Shown here piece by piece: positions 37,791-44,049 of a stretch of 44,049 nt of DNA; position 1 is the first letter of the stretch; every line of letters starts with the position of its first letter. Below the pieces are notes generated by a model. It was given only the letters and a program-made list of their open reading frames with translations, made no database searches and was not told the origin of the DNA. Both the position numbers and the translations under genes were made by a program. The stretch is from contig JBBRMQ010000005.1 in NCBI GenBank assembly GCA_038230775.1, forward strand, positions 1 through 44,049, read 5' to 3'. Source of the stretch: JBBRMQ01 sp038230775 (lineage in GTDB: Bacteria; Acidobacteriota; Thermoanaerobaculia; Gp7-AA8).

Positions 37791-39061
37791 TTCGAGTTCG
37801 AATGTTGTTTCCGGCCGCGGTCGCGTTCCTGATCGCGGCTTGCGCTGCGCCGCCGCCCCCCGTGGTCGTTCCGCAGGGCGATGCCCGATTTCTCATCGAT
37901 CCTCGCACCGGATGGACCGCTGCTACGACACCGGCGATCGACCGGACGTTTGAAGGCGCCTGGCGCTACGTTCTCGCCGGCGACTACACCACGGCGCGCG
38001 AACGCATCGACGCGGTGCTCTCGAAGAACGGCGACTTCGCGCCCGCGCATCTCGCGACCGCGGCGATCGCGATCCGCGAGAAGCGGCTCGACGAGGCCCG
38101 AGCCATCGTCGTGGCGCTCGTCGACCGATACCCGCAATACACCGCGGCGAACGTGTACCTGGCGGAGATCGACCTCGCGCAGAACCAGGTGCGGAGCGCT
38201 TACGACCGCTACCGCGCGATCGCCGCGCAACCGAACGCTCCACCGACTGCGGCCGAGCGCGCCGCCGAATTACAGACTCGCGTCTTCGATCAGCTCTACA
38301 GCGCCGCGCTTACGGCGCGCGACGCGGACGCCATCCGCCTTCTTCGGGAAGCGCTCGTCATCAATCCCACGGCGAGCGCCGCGCGCGTCCTCCTCGCGCA
38401 GAAACTCGTCGCGCAGCAGCACTACGACGAAGCGCGCCGCGAGCTCGATCCCCTGGTCAATTCGACGGACGCCGATCGTCCGGAAGTGCAGGAGTCGCTC
38501 GCGGAGATCGACGTGGGCAAAGGCCGCTATCAACAAGCCATCAACCGTTACGAGCGGCTCACGCGTCGCGATCCCGACGGCCACTTCGCGCGCCGTCTCT
38601 CGGAGATCAAGCAGCAGTTCGCCGAGGCGAATATGCCTTCGCAGTATGTGCGAGCGGTGGAGTCGGAGACGATCACCCGCGCCGATCTCGCCGTGCTGCT
38701 CTACTGGAAGGTGACGGCCATTCGCTTCGCGCAGGACGTTCCGGCACCTCCGATCGCGACCGACATCGGCGAGGTGCCCGGACGCGACGAACTCATTCGC
38801 GCCATCGCCCTCGGCATCTTCCCGGTCGATCCGATCACGCGCCGGGTCAATCCGTTCACCACCGTGAACGCCTCGTCGCTCGCGCGCACTGCGTCACGTG
38901 TGCTCGCGATCCGCGGCGCATCCTGCGCTCACGGAAACGATGCGGCGAAAATCCTGGCCGCATGCGGAATCGATGATCCAGCCACCATCGGTGAAGAAGT
39001 GTCCGTGAGCGGACGGACGGCCTCGGCGTTGCTCGATCAGGTCGATCGGGCCTTGCATTAG
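37787..39061 (+). CDS. TPR lipoprotein with possible SLH-like C-terminal domain
   Basis: The 424-aa protein starts with a lipoprotein signal, lipobox LIAAC. TTG 37787 is preferred over ATG 37802 because it adds the basic n-region (IRVR) and overlaps the miaA stop by four bases (TTGA). Residues about 50-285 are TPR-like helix pairs (DYTTARERIDAVLSKNGDFA, NPTASAARVLLAQKLVAQQH). Residues about 300-385 (TRADLAVLLYWK, RDELIRAIALGIF, RVNPFTTVNASSLAR) resemble an SLH domain, which binds wall or outer-envelope polymers. Role unknown; envelope assembly scaffold is a reasonable guess. Confidence 0.75.
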   Translation: MIRVRMLFPAAVAFLIAACAAPPPPVVVPQGDARFLIDPRTGWTAATTPAIDRTFEGAWRYVLAGDYTTARERIDAVLSKNGDFAPAHLATAAIAIREKRLDEARAIVVALVDRYPQYTAANVYLAEIDLAQNQVRSAYDRYRAIAAQPNAPPTAAERAAELQTRVFDQLYSAALTARDADAIRLLREALVINPTASAARVLLAQKLVAQQHYDEARRELDPLVNSTDADRPEVQESLAEIDVGKGRYQQAINRYERLTRRDPDGHFARRLSEIKQQFAEANMPSQYVRAVESETITRADLAVLLYWKVTAIRFAQDVPAPPIATDIGEVPGRDELIRAIALGIFPVDPITRRVNPFTTVNASSLARTASRVLAIRGASCAHGNDAAKILAACGIDDPATIGEEVSVSGRTASALLDQVDRALH

Positions 39062-39067
39062 AAAAGA

Positions 39068-39139
39068 GTAAGGCTGTAAGGCCGTAGAGACGGGTAGCAC
39101 GAAACCCATCTACGGTTTCTACGGCCTTTGCCGCCTTAC
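39068..39139. repeat. Palindrome between convergent genes
   Basis: Outer arms GTAAGGC / GCCTTAC and inner arms AAGGCCGTAG / CTACGGCCTT around a GGGTAGCACGAAACCC hairpin. It separates the TPR lipoprotein gene from the minus-strand 201-aa gene and may terminate both; no long T-run. Confidence 0.75.
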
Positions 39140-39154
39140 TTCGCGGGCGAACGC

Positions 39155-39760
39155 TCACGCGAACAGCGTCAAGCGCGGCAGGCCGTAACGCTCGCGGATC
39201 AGACGCCGGAGATTGGCTTCTTCCGTTCGTGCCCGCGTCTTCTCGTCGAGCTTCGAGGTGTCGCCGAGGCCAGACGCGACTTCGTGTCGAAGGTCGGCCA
39301 CGTTGCCGGCGATCGCCTCGAACATCTCGCGTTCCAGCTCGATGAGCCGCTCCTCGATTTTCGGAACGCTCTTTTCCGAGATGAGCGTGCGAACACGATC
39401 GCCGAACGGCGCGGCGACGCTGATCGCCTCCAGCTTCCCGGCCAGCGATTCGAGTATGGCGGCCGGCGAAGTCTCCGGCGTCGTTCCCGTTTCGCCGCCG
39501 ACGAACAAGTCCTTCCGCTCGTCCCACAGTTCCTTCACCGCGTGGCGGCAGTACGACAGGCTTGAGATCACTTTCCGTCGGCCGCTGGTCTCGTTTTTCT
39601 CAAAAACGGAGTCGATGGCTTCGATGACGATCGGCAGGGGTACGCCGTCGTCGCGCCACTTTTTCATGAGGATCCAATCCTTTGCGGAGAGGATGAACAG
39701 TGTGTTGCGGCGCACAGAAAAGTGCGCCTCGATCTCGAGAAAATAGGGGTCGGAGTCCAC
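39155..39760 (-). CDS. Conserved-looking protein of unknown function (201 aa)
   Basis: Start GTG 39760. The N-terminal part (YFLEIEAHFSVRRNTLFILS, then KDWILMKKWRDDGVPLPIVI) looks like a conserved family N-terminus that I associate with Acidobacteriota, but I know no function. The middle has VISSLSYCRHAVKELWDER; the C-terminal half is predicted helical with charged coiled-coil character (KIEERLIELEREMFEAIAGN). No signal or membrane segment. Its start is 18 bp from the divergent phosphatase gene, so both are probably controlled together. Confidence 0.7.
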   Translation of the reverse strand: MDSDPYFLEIEAHFSVRRNTLFILSAKDWILMKKWRDDGVPLPIVIEAIDSVFEKNETSGRRKVISSLSYCRHAVKELWDERKDLFVGGETGTTPETSPAAILESLAGKLEAISVAAPFGDRVRTLISEKSVPKIEERLIELEREMFEAIAGNVADLRHEVASGLGDTSKLDEKTRARTEEANLRRLIRERYGLPRLTLFA

Positions 39761-39778
39761 TACACTAAGCGTAATCCA

Positions 39779-41461
39779 ATGCTCCCCAAGGCCGAGGTCA
39801 CGATTCAATCGCCTTCGATTCAGGCGTTCCGGCAACCGCTGACCGGCGATGCCGTCTCGATCGGCCGGGCGTCGGAATGCACGATCCCGATCAAGGATCG
39901 ATATCTCTCGCGCAAACACGCGGAGATCGTTGTGGCGAAGGGGGATTGGGTCCTTCGTGACTGCGGGAGCGCGAACGGCACGTTTCTGAACGGTGTGCGG
40001 CTCGATCACGACCGCGTGCTGCGATCGGGAGACCGCATCCGCATCGGCGACACCGAGATCCTCTTCGAGACCTCGGAGCACAACACCGATCGGGTGATGG
40101 CGATCGCCGAGACCGCGCCGCGCATGACGATCTCGCTTCCCATGAACGAGCTCGCGCGGCGCGGCTACGACACGGGCGACCTCGAGAAACTGCAGACCCT
40201 CAATCAGCTGGCGGCAGAGTTGATCGAGGACAAGCCGATGGATGAGCTGTTCGGCTTCATCGCCGAGCGCGTGCTGCTGCACACCAAAGCGTCGCGGGCC
40301 GCGATCGGCATTCTCGCCGCCGACGGCGAGTCGTTTGGTACGGTCGAAGTACGGCGTCAGGACAGGAGCGACACGTCCGAGGTGCGGATCAGCCGCACGG
40401 TGCTGGCGAATGTGGTGCACGAGAAACGTGCGCTGGCATTCATGGACGTCGGTGCGGACGAAAAGCTGAGCCAGCAGGCGTCGATCATGACGCAGGGCAT
40501 TCGATCCATCCTGTGCGCACCGATGCTGATCGGCGATGCAGTGGTCGGAGTGTTGTACGTCGACTATCGGCTGAGCGCGCGCGCGATCTCCGAAGAAGAC
40601 GTGCGACTCGTTGCGCAGATCGCGCGCTTCGCCGCCATCAAGCTGGAGACGACGCGACTGCGCGAAGACGCGATCCAGAAGCGCATCCTCGACGAGGAGC
40701 TGAAGACCGCTTCGGTCATTCAGCGAAGGCTCCTGCCGCCGCCGCCGGAGGGGATTGCGGGATTCACGTTTGCCAGCGCGAACCATCCGTGCCGGACCGT
40801 GAGCGGCGACTACTACGACTTCGTCTCGCGGCCTGATGGGCGGATCTACTTCACGATCGCCGACGTCAGCGGCAAGGGCGTGACAGCCGGACTGATGATG
40901 GCGGGCCTGCAGGCATCCTTCCGGATCTTCTGCAAGAGCGATCTGCCGCCCGCACAACTGCTCGAGCTGCTCAACGAAGCGCTGAAGGAAACGCTCCCGC
41001 AGTCGAAGTTCGTGACGCTTTTTCTCGGGCGGCTCGACACGAAGACGGGCGTCGTCGAATATGCGAACGCGGGACACACGCCGCCGCTCTGGGTGCGCAA
41101 CACCACCGTCGACGAGCTCGCCGAGACCGACCTTCTCCTCGGCGTCGTCCATCGCGCGGAGTACACGAATCGCACGTTGACCCTGGAGCCGGGTGATTCA
41201 CTCGTGCTGTTCACCGACGGATTGTCGGAAGCGGAGAACATGTACGGCGAGGAGCTTGTCGGCGCCCGTTTCGCGCAGCGCCTCTCGCAGCTCCACGGCG
41301 CGTCTGCCGATGACCTCACGAAGACGATCGATGACGTGGTGCAGGAACACGTGGGCGACACGCCGCTGTCGGATGACGTGACGCTCGTCGTCGTGAGCCG
41401 CTCGCTCACCGCGGTCGCGCCTCCGAAAGCCTTGGACGACGCGACGCTGGTGGCTCGCTAG
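39779..41461 (+). CDS. FHA-GAF-PP2C (SpoIIE/RsbU-type) serine phosphatase
   Basis: 560 aa from ATG 39779. FHA domain, residues about 1-105 (VSIGRASECTIPIKDRYLSR, SANGTFLNG), binds phosphothreonine; GAF domain, about 150-310 (LNQLAAELIEDKPMDELFGF, RSILCAPMLIGDAVVGVLYV), may bind a small ligand; PP2C-type domain, about 335-545 (SGDYYDFVSR, IADVSGKGVTAGLMMA, LFTDGLSEA, LSDDVTLVVV) keeps the metal-binding Asp residues. Such proteins act in partner-switching networks on anti-sigma-antagonists; the FHA domain could tie it to Ser/Thr kinases such as the one at 11759. No anti-sigma factor lies nearby. Confidence 0.93.
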   Translation: MLPKAEVTIQSPSIQAFRQPLTGDAVSIGRASECTIPIKDRYLSRKHAEIVVAKGDWVLRDCGSANGTFLNGVRLDHDRVLRSGDRIRIGDTEILFETSEHNTDRVMAIAETAPRMTISLPMNELARRGYDTGDLEKLQTLNQLAAELIEDKPMDELFGFIAERVLLHTKASRAAIGILAADGESFGTVEVRRQDRSDTSEVRISRTVLANVVHEKRALAFMDVGADEKLSQQASIMTQGIRSILCAPMLIGDAVVGVLYVDYRLSARAISEEDVRLVAQIARFAAIKLETTRLREDAIQKRILDEELKTASVIQRRLLPPPPEGIAGFTFASANHPCRTVSGDYYDFVSRPDGRIYFTIADVSGKGVTAGLMMAGLQASFRIFCKSDLPPAQLLELLNEALKETLPQSKFVTLFLGRLDTKTGVVEYANAGHTPPLWVRNTTVDELAETDLLLGVVHRAEYTNRTLTLEPGDSLVLFTDGLSEAENMYGEELVGARFAQRLSQLHGASADDLTKTIDDVVQEHVGDTPLSDDVTLVVVSRSLTAVAPPKALDDATLVAR

Positions 41462-41482
41462 CTTCGGTTGCCGGGAGAGAAC

Positions 41483-41496
41483 GGTTGACGGTTGAC
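41483..41496. repeat. Two-copy heptamer repeat GGTTGAC
   Basis: GGTTGACGGTTGAC, a tandem pair of a 7-bp unit, in the 67-bp gap between convergent genes. Same period as the AGGACTG array at 19194 but a different sequence. Confidence 0.6.
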
Positions 41497-41528
41497 AGTG
41501 GCCGGCGCCCCGACTCCCGATTCACGAT

Positions 41529-42311
41529 CTAGGCCGAGTACCGCTCCAGAAACTCGAACACCACCGGCTCGATGGTCTCGCGGGCGACCGAGAAAATCCG
41601 GTCCGCGTGATAGTTGCCCGGGATGTCGAACACGTGCAGCTCCTTCGGCTCGTTCGCCGATTCGTATAGCGCGATCGAGTGCGAGTGGCCGATCAGCCAG
41701 TCGTTCTTCACGTGGACGAAGCAGAGCGGCGCGTGAACGTCGCGCACGTCCTCCAGGGCGCTGAGTTTCGCGCTCCTGCGCATGCGCCACTCGAATCGCG
41801 GACGGCGGAATGCCTGTGAGAACGCGATGTGGCGAAGGATCGTGAACGGGTTGATCTGCGGCGCGATCATCTTGAAATCAGCGACCGGAGAAACCAGAAG
41901 GACGGATGCGATCGGAAGATTGTCTCGGGCCGCCGTCGAGATCGCGACGGCGCCCCCGTACGAGAATCCGACGAGCGTAATGGTATCGATGGGAAGCCGT
42001 TGCAGAAGGTGCTCGGCCACCGCGGCGGTGTCGTAGTGCTCCTTCAGATTGAAGCCGTAGACGCCCTCGCTTTCGCCGTGGCCGCGCGGATCCATGACGG
42101 CCACGCGATAGCCGCGGCCGTTCAGCGATGCGGCCAGGGCGACCATCGAGGCATGCCGCCTGTCGCGCCAGAAGCCGGGAACCACGAGCACCGCCGATCG
42201 GGAGGTGCCGTCGTACAGATCGTAGGTAATTCTCGTGGTATCAGAGGATTCGACGGTCGCGCTCGCCGGCGGACGAAGGATGTCTGGAATCTTTGCGGGG
42301 TGGCTTGACAT
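41529..42311 (-). CDS. Alpha/beta hydrolase
   Basis: 260 aa from ATG 42311. Alpha/beta fold: LVVPGFWRDR (oxyanion region), AVMDPRGHGESEG, nucleophile elbow GFSYGG, HVKNDWLIGH (acid region) and GNYHAD with the catalytic His. Similar to serine aminopeptidase/lysophospholipase-like hydrolases (Hydrolase_4). No signal peptide. Substrate not predictable. It diverges from the lipoprotein triplet. Confidence 0.85.
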   Translation of the reverse strand: MSSHPAKIPDILRPPASATVESSDTTRITYDLYDGTSRSAVLVVPGFWRDRRHASMVALAASLNGRGYRVAVMDPRGHGESEGVYGFNLKEHYDTAAVAEHLLQRLPIDTITLVGFSYGGAVAISTAARDNLPIASVLLVSPVADFKMIAPQINPFTILRHIAFSQAFRRPRFEWRMRRSAKLSALEDVRDVHAPLCFVHVKNDWLIGHSHSIALYESANEPKELHVFDIPGNYHADRIFSVARETIEPVVFEFLERYSA

Positions 42312-42400
42312 AAAGTTGCCGCGTCCGAGACTATAGCGCCCTCGCAAGCGCACGCGGCTTGCATTCCCGCCCCGTCGTACAACAACGCTTAGGAGATGAA

Positions 42401-42724
42401 ATGAAAAAGTCTTTCGCGACGACTGTGGTTGCTCTTCTGGCCGTTGCGCTCTTCGCCTTCGGTTGCAAGAAAGAAGAGAACGCCAATACCGACACGGCGT
42501 CGACGGACACGGGAATCACTGCGAGCGATACGGCGACCTCGGGTACCACGGGCACTTCATCGATGACCGCCACCTCGGCGATGACGTCCGGAACCTCGAC
42601 CGATACATCGGGAACGATGATCACACAGACGACCGCAACGTCGACATCCGGAACCACCGCGACAACCACGTCCGGAACGACCGCGACATCGACGATGAGC
42701 TCAACGAAAACCAAGAAACACTGA
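42401..42724 (+). CDS. Thr/Ser-rich small lipoprotein, copy 1
   Basis: 107 aa; signal peptide with the putative lipobox Cys in FAFGCKKEE (position -1 Gly, +2 Lys), so a predicted lipoprotein with a long mature tail of Thr, Ser, Ala and Gly (TSGTSTDTSGTMITQTTATS) ending in KTKKH. The Thr/Ser tail is likely disordered and could be O-modified or span a gap in the envelope. AGGAG lies six bases before the ATG. Paralogous to the two following genes; no function known. Confidence 0.8.
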   Translation: MKKSFATTVVALLAVALFAFGCKKEENANTDTASTDTGITASDTATSGTTGTSSMTATSAMTSGTSTDTSGTMITQTTATSTSGTTATTTSGTTATSTMSSTKTKKH

Positions 42725-42829
42725 TTCGAAAAATTCAACATGCGAAGGAGGTGGGGCAGGCACTAACTAGAAACGACATTCAAAACCCCATTTCGCAAAT
42801 CACAAGATTTCAAGAGAGGAAATGAACCA

Positions 42830-43213
42830 ATGAAGAAGACTCTGGCAATTCTGACGGTCGTCGCCGTCGCAACCTTCGGCTTCGCCTGCAAGAACGAGCA
42901 GAACACCACCGATACGGCCGCCACGACGGACACCGGTACCACCAGCTCGACGATGTCGACGACCGACACGGCAGCCACCGGCACCACGGGCACGATGTCG
43001 ACCACCGACACGTCCGCCATGATGGGCGGCACCACCACCTCGGCCATGCCGAGCGGCACGTCCACCGACACATCCGGCACGATGATGACGCAGACCACCG
43101 CGACGTCCACGTCCGGAACGACCTCCACCACGACCTCCGGCACGACCGGTACCACGGTGATGGGCTCGACGAAGACCACGAAGACGACGAAGACCACCAC
43201 CAAAAAGCACTAA
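42830..43213 (+). CDS. Thr/Ser-rich small lipoprotein, copy 2
   Basis: 127 aa; MKKTLAILTVVAVATFGFAC signal with lipobox Cys20, then KNEQNTTDTAATTDTGTTSS and a tail rich in TDT, SGTT and TTT, ending KTTTKKH. It shares the TSGTSTDTSGTM block with copy 1 and the ACKNEQNT block with copy 3. A GAGAGGAAATG sequence precedes it. A strong terminator follows. Confidence 0.82.
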   Translation: MKKTLAILTVVAVATFGFACKNEQNTTDTAATTDTGTTSSTMSTTDTAATGTTGTMSTTDTSAMMGGTTTSAMPSGTSTDTSGTMMTQTTATSTSGTTSTTTSGTTGTTVMGSTKTTKTTKTTTKKH

Positions 43214-43226
43214 CGTCACGAAGCGC

Positions 43227-43262
43227 GAGCGCTCCATCGGCAAGGATGGAGCGCTCTTTTTT
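43227..43262 (+). terminator. Rho-independent terminator after lipoprotein copy 2
   Basis: GAGCGCTCCATC / GATGGAGCGCTC, a perfect 12-bp stem with a six-base loop, followed by seven T (43256-43262 region). It cleanly separates copies 1-2 from copy 3. Confidence 0.95.
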
Positions 43263-43332
43263 CCTCCTGCGCAGAGCCGTGCGGATCTCCTCGGTCACCT
43301 CGGCGACAGCTACATCGACCCACTAGCGCAAC

Positions 43333-43348
43333 TGGCACTCCCGTTGCT
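43333..43348 (+). promoter_or_regulatory. Sigma-54 promoter of lipoprotein copy 3
   Basis: TGGCAC-TCCCG-TTGCT matches the sigma-54 consensus in all core positions (GG and GC 10 bp apart). It lies 100 bp before the ATG of copy 3, after the copy 2 terminator, so copy 3 is its own transcription unit. The remaining 43263-43447 has nothing else I can name; activator sites were not identified. Confidence 0.75.
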
Positions 43349-43447
43349 ACCCCGCTTACGGACCCTCGAAAATGGATTGCGCGGCAACTGCCTCGCCTTG
43401 ATTGACCGAGTAACCGCAAACAGACCACGTAAAAGAGAGGAAATTTC

Positions 43448-43783
43448 ATGAAGAAGCACGCATTGGTACTTTTCACCGTCGTCGCGCTCGCATTCTTTGG
43501 AACCGCCTGCAAGAACGAGCAGAACACCGCCGCCACTGATACGGGCGCAGCCGTTACCGATACCGGCTCTACGAGCTCAACGATGTCCTCCAGCGACACC
43601 TCGATGACCGGCACCACCGGCACGATGTCCTCGACCGACACGACCGGTACGATGAGCACCACGATGTCCTCGACGGACACCACCGGCACCGGCGGCACGA
43701 TGGGAACCATGGCTACGTCCAGCACCGCCGCGACCTCGACCCACACCAGCACCAAGACGAAGGTCACCACCAAAAAGCACTAA
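43448..43783 (+). CDS. Thr/Ser-rich small lipoprotein, copy 3
   Basis: 111 aa; signal peptide MKKHALVLFTVVALAFFGTA with the lipobox Cys next, then KNEQNTAATDTGAAVTDTGS and repeated TSSTMSSTDT/TGTMS units, ending KVTTKKH. GAGAGGAAA before ATG. Same layout as copies 1-2, but separately transcribed from a sigma-54-type promoter and ended by a UUCG-loop terminator. Confidence 0.82.
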   Translation: MKKHALVLFTVVALAFFGTACKNEQNTAATDTGAAVTDTGSTSSTMSSSDTSMTGTTGTMSSTDTTGTMSTTMSSTDTTGTGGTMGTMATSSTAATSTHTSTKTKVTTKKH

Positions 43784-43806
43784 CCAGATTTTCAGATATG
43801 GAAGAG

Positions 43807-43835
43807 TGCCGGCCTTCGGGCCGGCATTTTTTTTT
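43807..43835 (+). terminator. Rho-independent terminator after lipoprotein copy 3
   Basis: TGCCGGCC-TTCG-GGCCGGCA followed by nine T. The C(UUCG)G tetraloop gives an extra-stable hairpin. Confidence 0.95.
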
Positions 43836-43856
43836 GCCGCCGCGTATGAACGGAGT

Positions 43857-43926
43857 GTCATCCAGAGCGTAACTCGTTGATCTTGCGCGGGGGGATTCCT
43901 CGCCGTCTTCGCGGCTCGGAATGACA
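43857..43926. repeat. Diverged family B palindrome
   Basis: GTGTCATCCAGAGCGTAAC... and ...GCGGCTCGGAATGACAC share the family B ends but have an unrelated centre. It lies between the lipoprotein terminator and the partial gene at the window edge. Confidence 0.65.
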
Positions 43927-43961
43927 CATGGGTCGCGACACCCTACGCGCGTATCTGGCGA

Positions 43962-44049
43962 CTACTTTTTCGCAGCGAGATCGGCGCGCAGCTTCGCGTA
44001 CACCTCGTGCGTTTCCACCTCGAGTTCGCGCGCGTCTCCGTCGTTTTTG
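43962..44049 (-). CDS. 3' end of an unidentified gene (truncated by window edge)
   Basis: Open minus-strand frame ending in TAG at 43962-43964. The visible C-terminus contains RELEVETHEVYAKLRADLAA and ends KK. It is helical and charged. Family cannot be told from 28 residues. The frame is continuous to the window edge, so the gene starts beyond it. Confidence 0.55.
   Translation of the reverse strand, partial: KNDGDARELEVETHEVYAKLRADLAAKK

Noticed and set aside
39761..41152. N-terminal extension of the 201-aa minus-strand gene to 665 aa
   Set aside because: The extra part is antisense to the FHA-GAF-PP2C gene and lacks any motif; the conserved-looking protein begins at GTG 39760.
42763..43298. 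Several minus-strand frames opposite the Thr-rich lipoproteins (Val-, Arg- or Trp-rich)
   Set aside because: Mirror images of ACC/ACG/TCG codon repeats in three frames; no start signals. The plus strand has lipoprotein signals, ribosome sites and terminators.

Overview
The window looks like chromosomal DNA of a GC-rich, Gram-negative, probably soil or sediment bacterium of the Acidobacteriota or a near relative. This is inferred from gene content: an Oar-type TonB receptor with a carboxypeptidase-regulatory domain, a one-component Ser/Thr kinase with TolB-like and TPR regions, a sulfatase-TPR fusion, a secreted PKD protein with a duplicated domain familiar from acidobacterial exported proteins, and several short interspersed palindrome families. 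There are no rRNA, tRNA, transposase, phage or CRISPR genes, and I place no species name on it.

Layout. 1-7.4 kb: moeA, a sulfatase-TPR lipoprotein, a TonB receptor, then an NTF2-like protein coupled to a MoaD/ThiS-like carrier. 7.5-9.5 kb: a tungsten-type aldehyde ferredoxin oxidoreductase, which with MoeA and the MoaD-like protein suggests a pterin-cofactor theme. 9.6-11.7 kb: an osmoprotectant-type ABC importer, all joints overlapping by four bases. 11.8-14.1 kb: the Ser/Thr kinase. 14.1-20.5 kb: the lysine/diaminopimelate cluster asd-lysC-dapB-dapA-dapD-aminotransferase. 20.5-25 kb: the PKD protein, a polytopic membrane protein and an unknown exported protein. 25-29.4 kb: a group that appears directed at the cell wall or peptides: a beta-lactamase-fold protein without signal peptide, an M15-like peptidase, a large protein resembling COOH-NH2 ligases and a lytic transglycosylase. 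29.5-33 kb: a histidine kinase, an S51-like peptidase and sucCD. 33-39 kb: an FeS RNA methyltransferase, ComEC, a small zinc-ribbon membrane protein, miaA and a TPR lipoprotein. 39-44 kb: an unknown 201-aa protein diverging from an FHA-GAF-PP2C phosphatase, an alpha/beta hydrolase and three tandem Thr-rich lipoproteins.

The strongest non-standard signal is the short palindromic elements. Family A (about 142-160 bp, variable number of core hairpins) sits against gene ends and in two places apparently supplies the Shine-Dalgarno sequence of the next gene (lysC and the MoaD-like gene). Family B (TCATTCC...GGCTCG) forms head-to-head and tail-to-tail pairs and encodes the LysC C-terminus. A 52-bp palindrome occurs in two identical copies, one between genes and one inside the reading frame of the RNA methyltransferase. 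Another palindrome lies in frame in the polytopic membrane protein. The second candidate for new biology is the 25-29.4 kb ligase/hydrolase neighbourhood, and the third is the Thr-rich lipoprotein triplet, whose last member has a near-perfect sigma-54 promoter.
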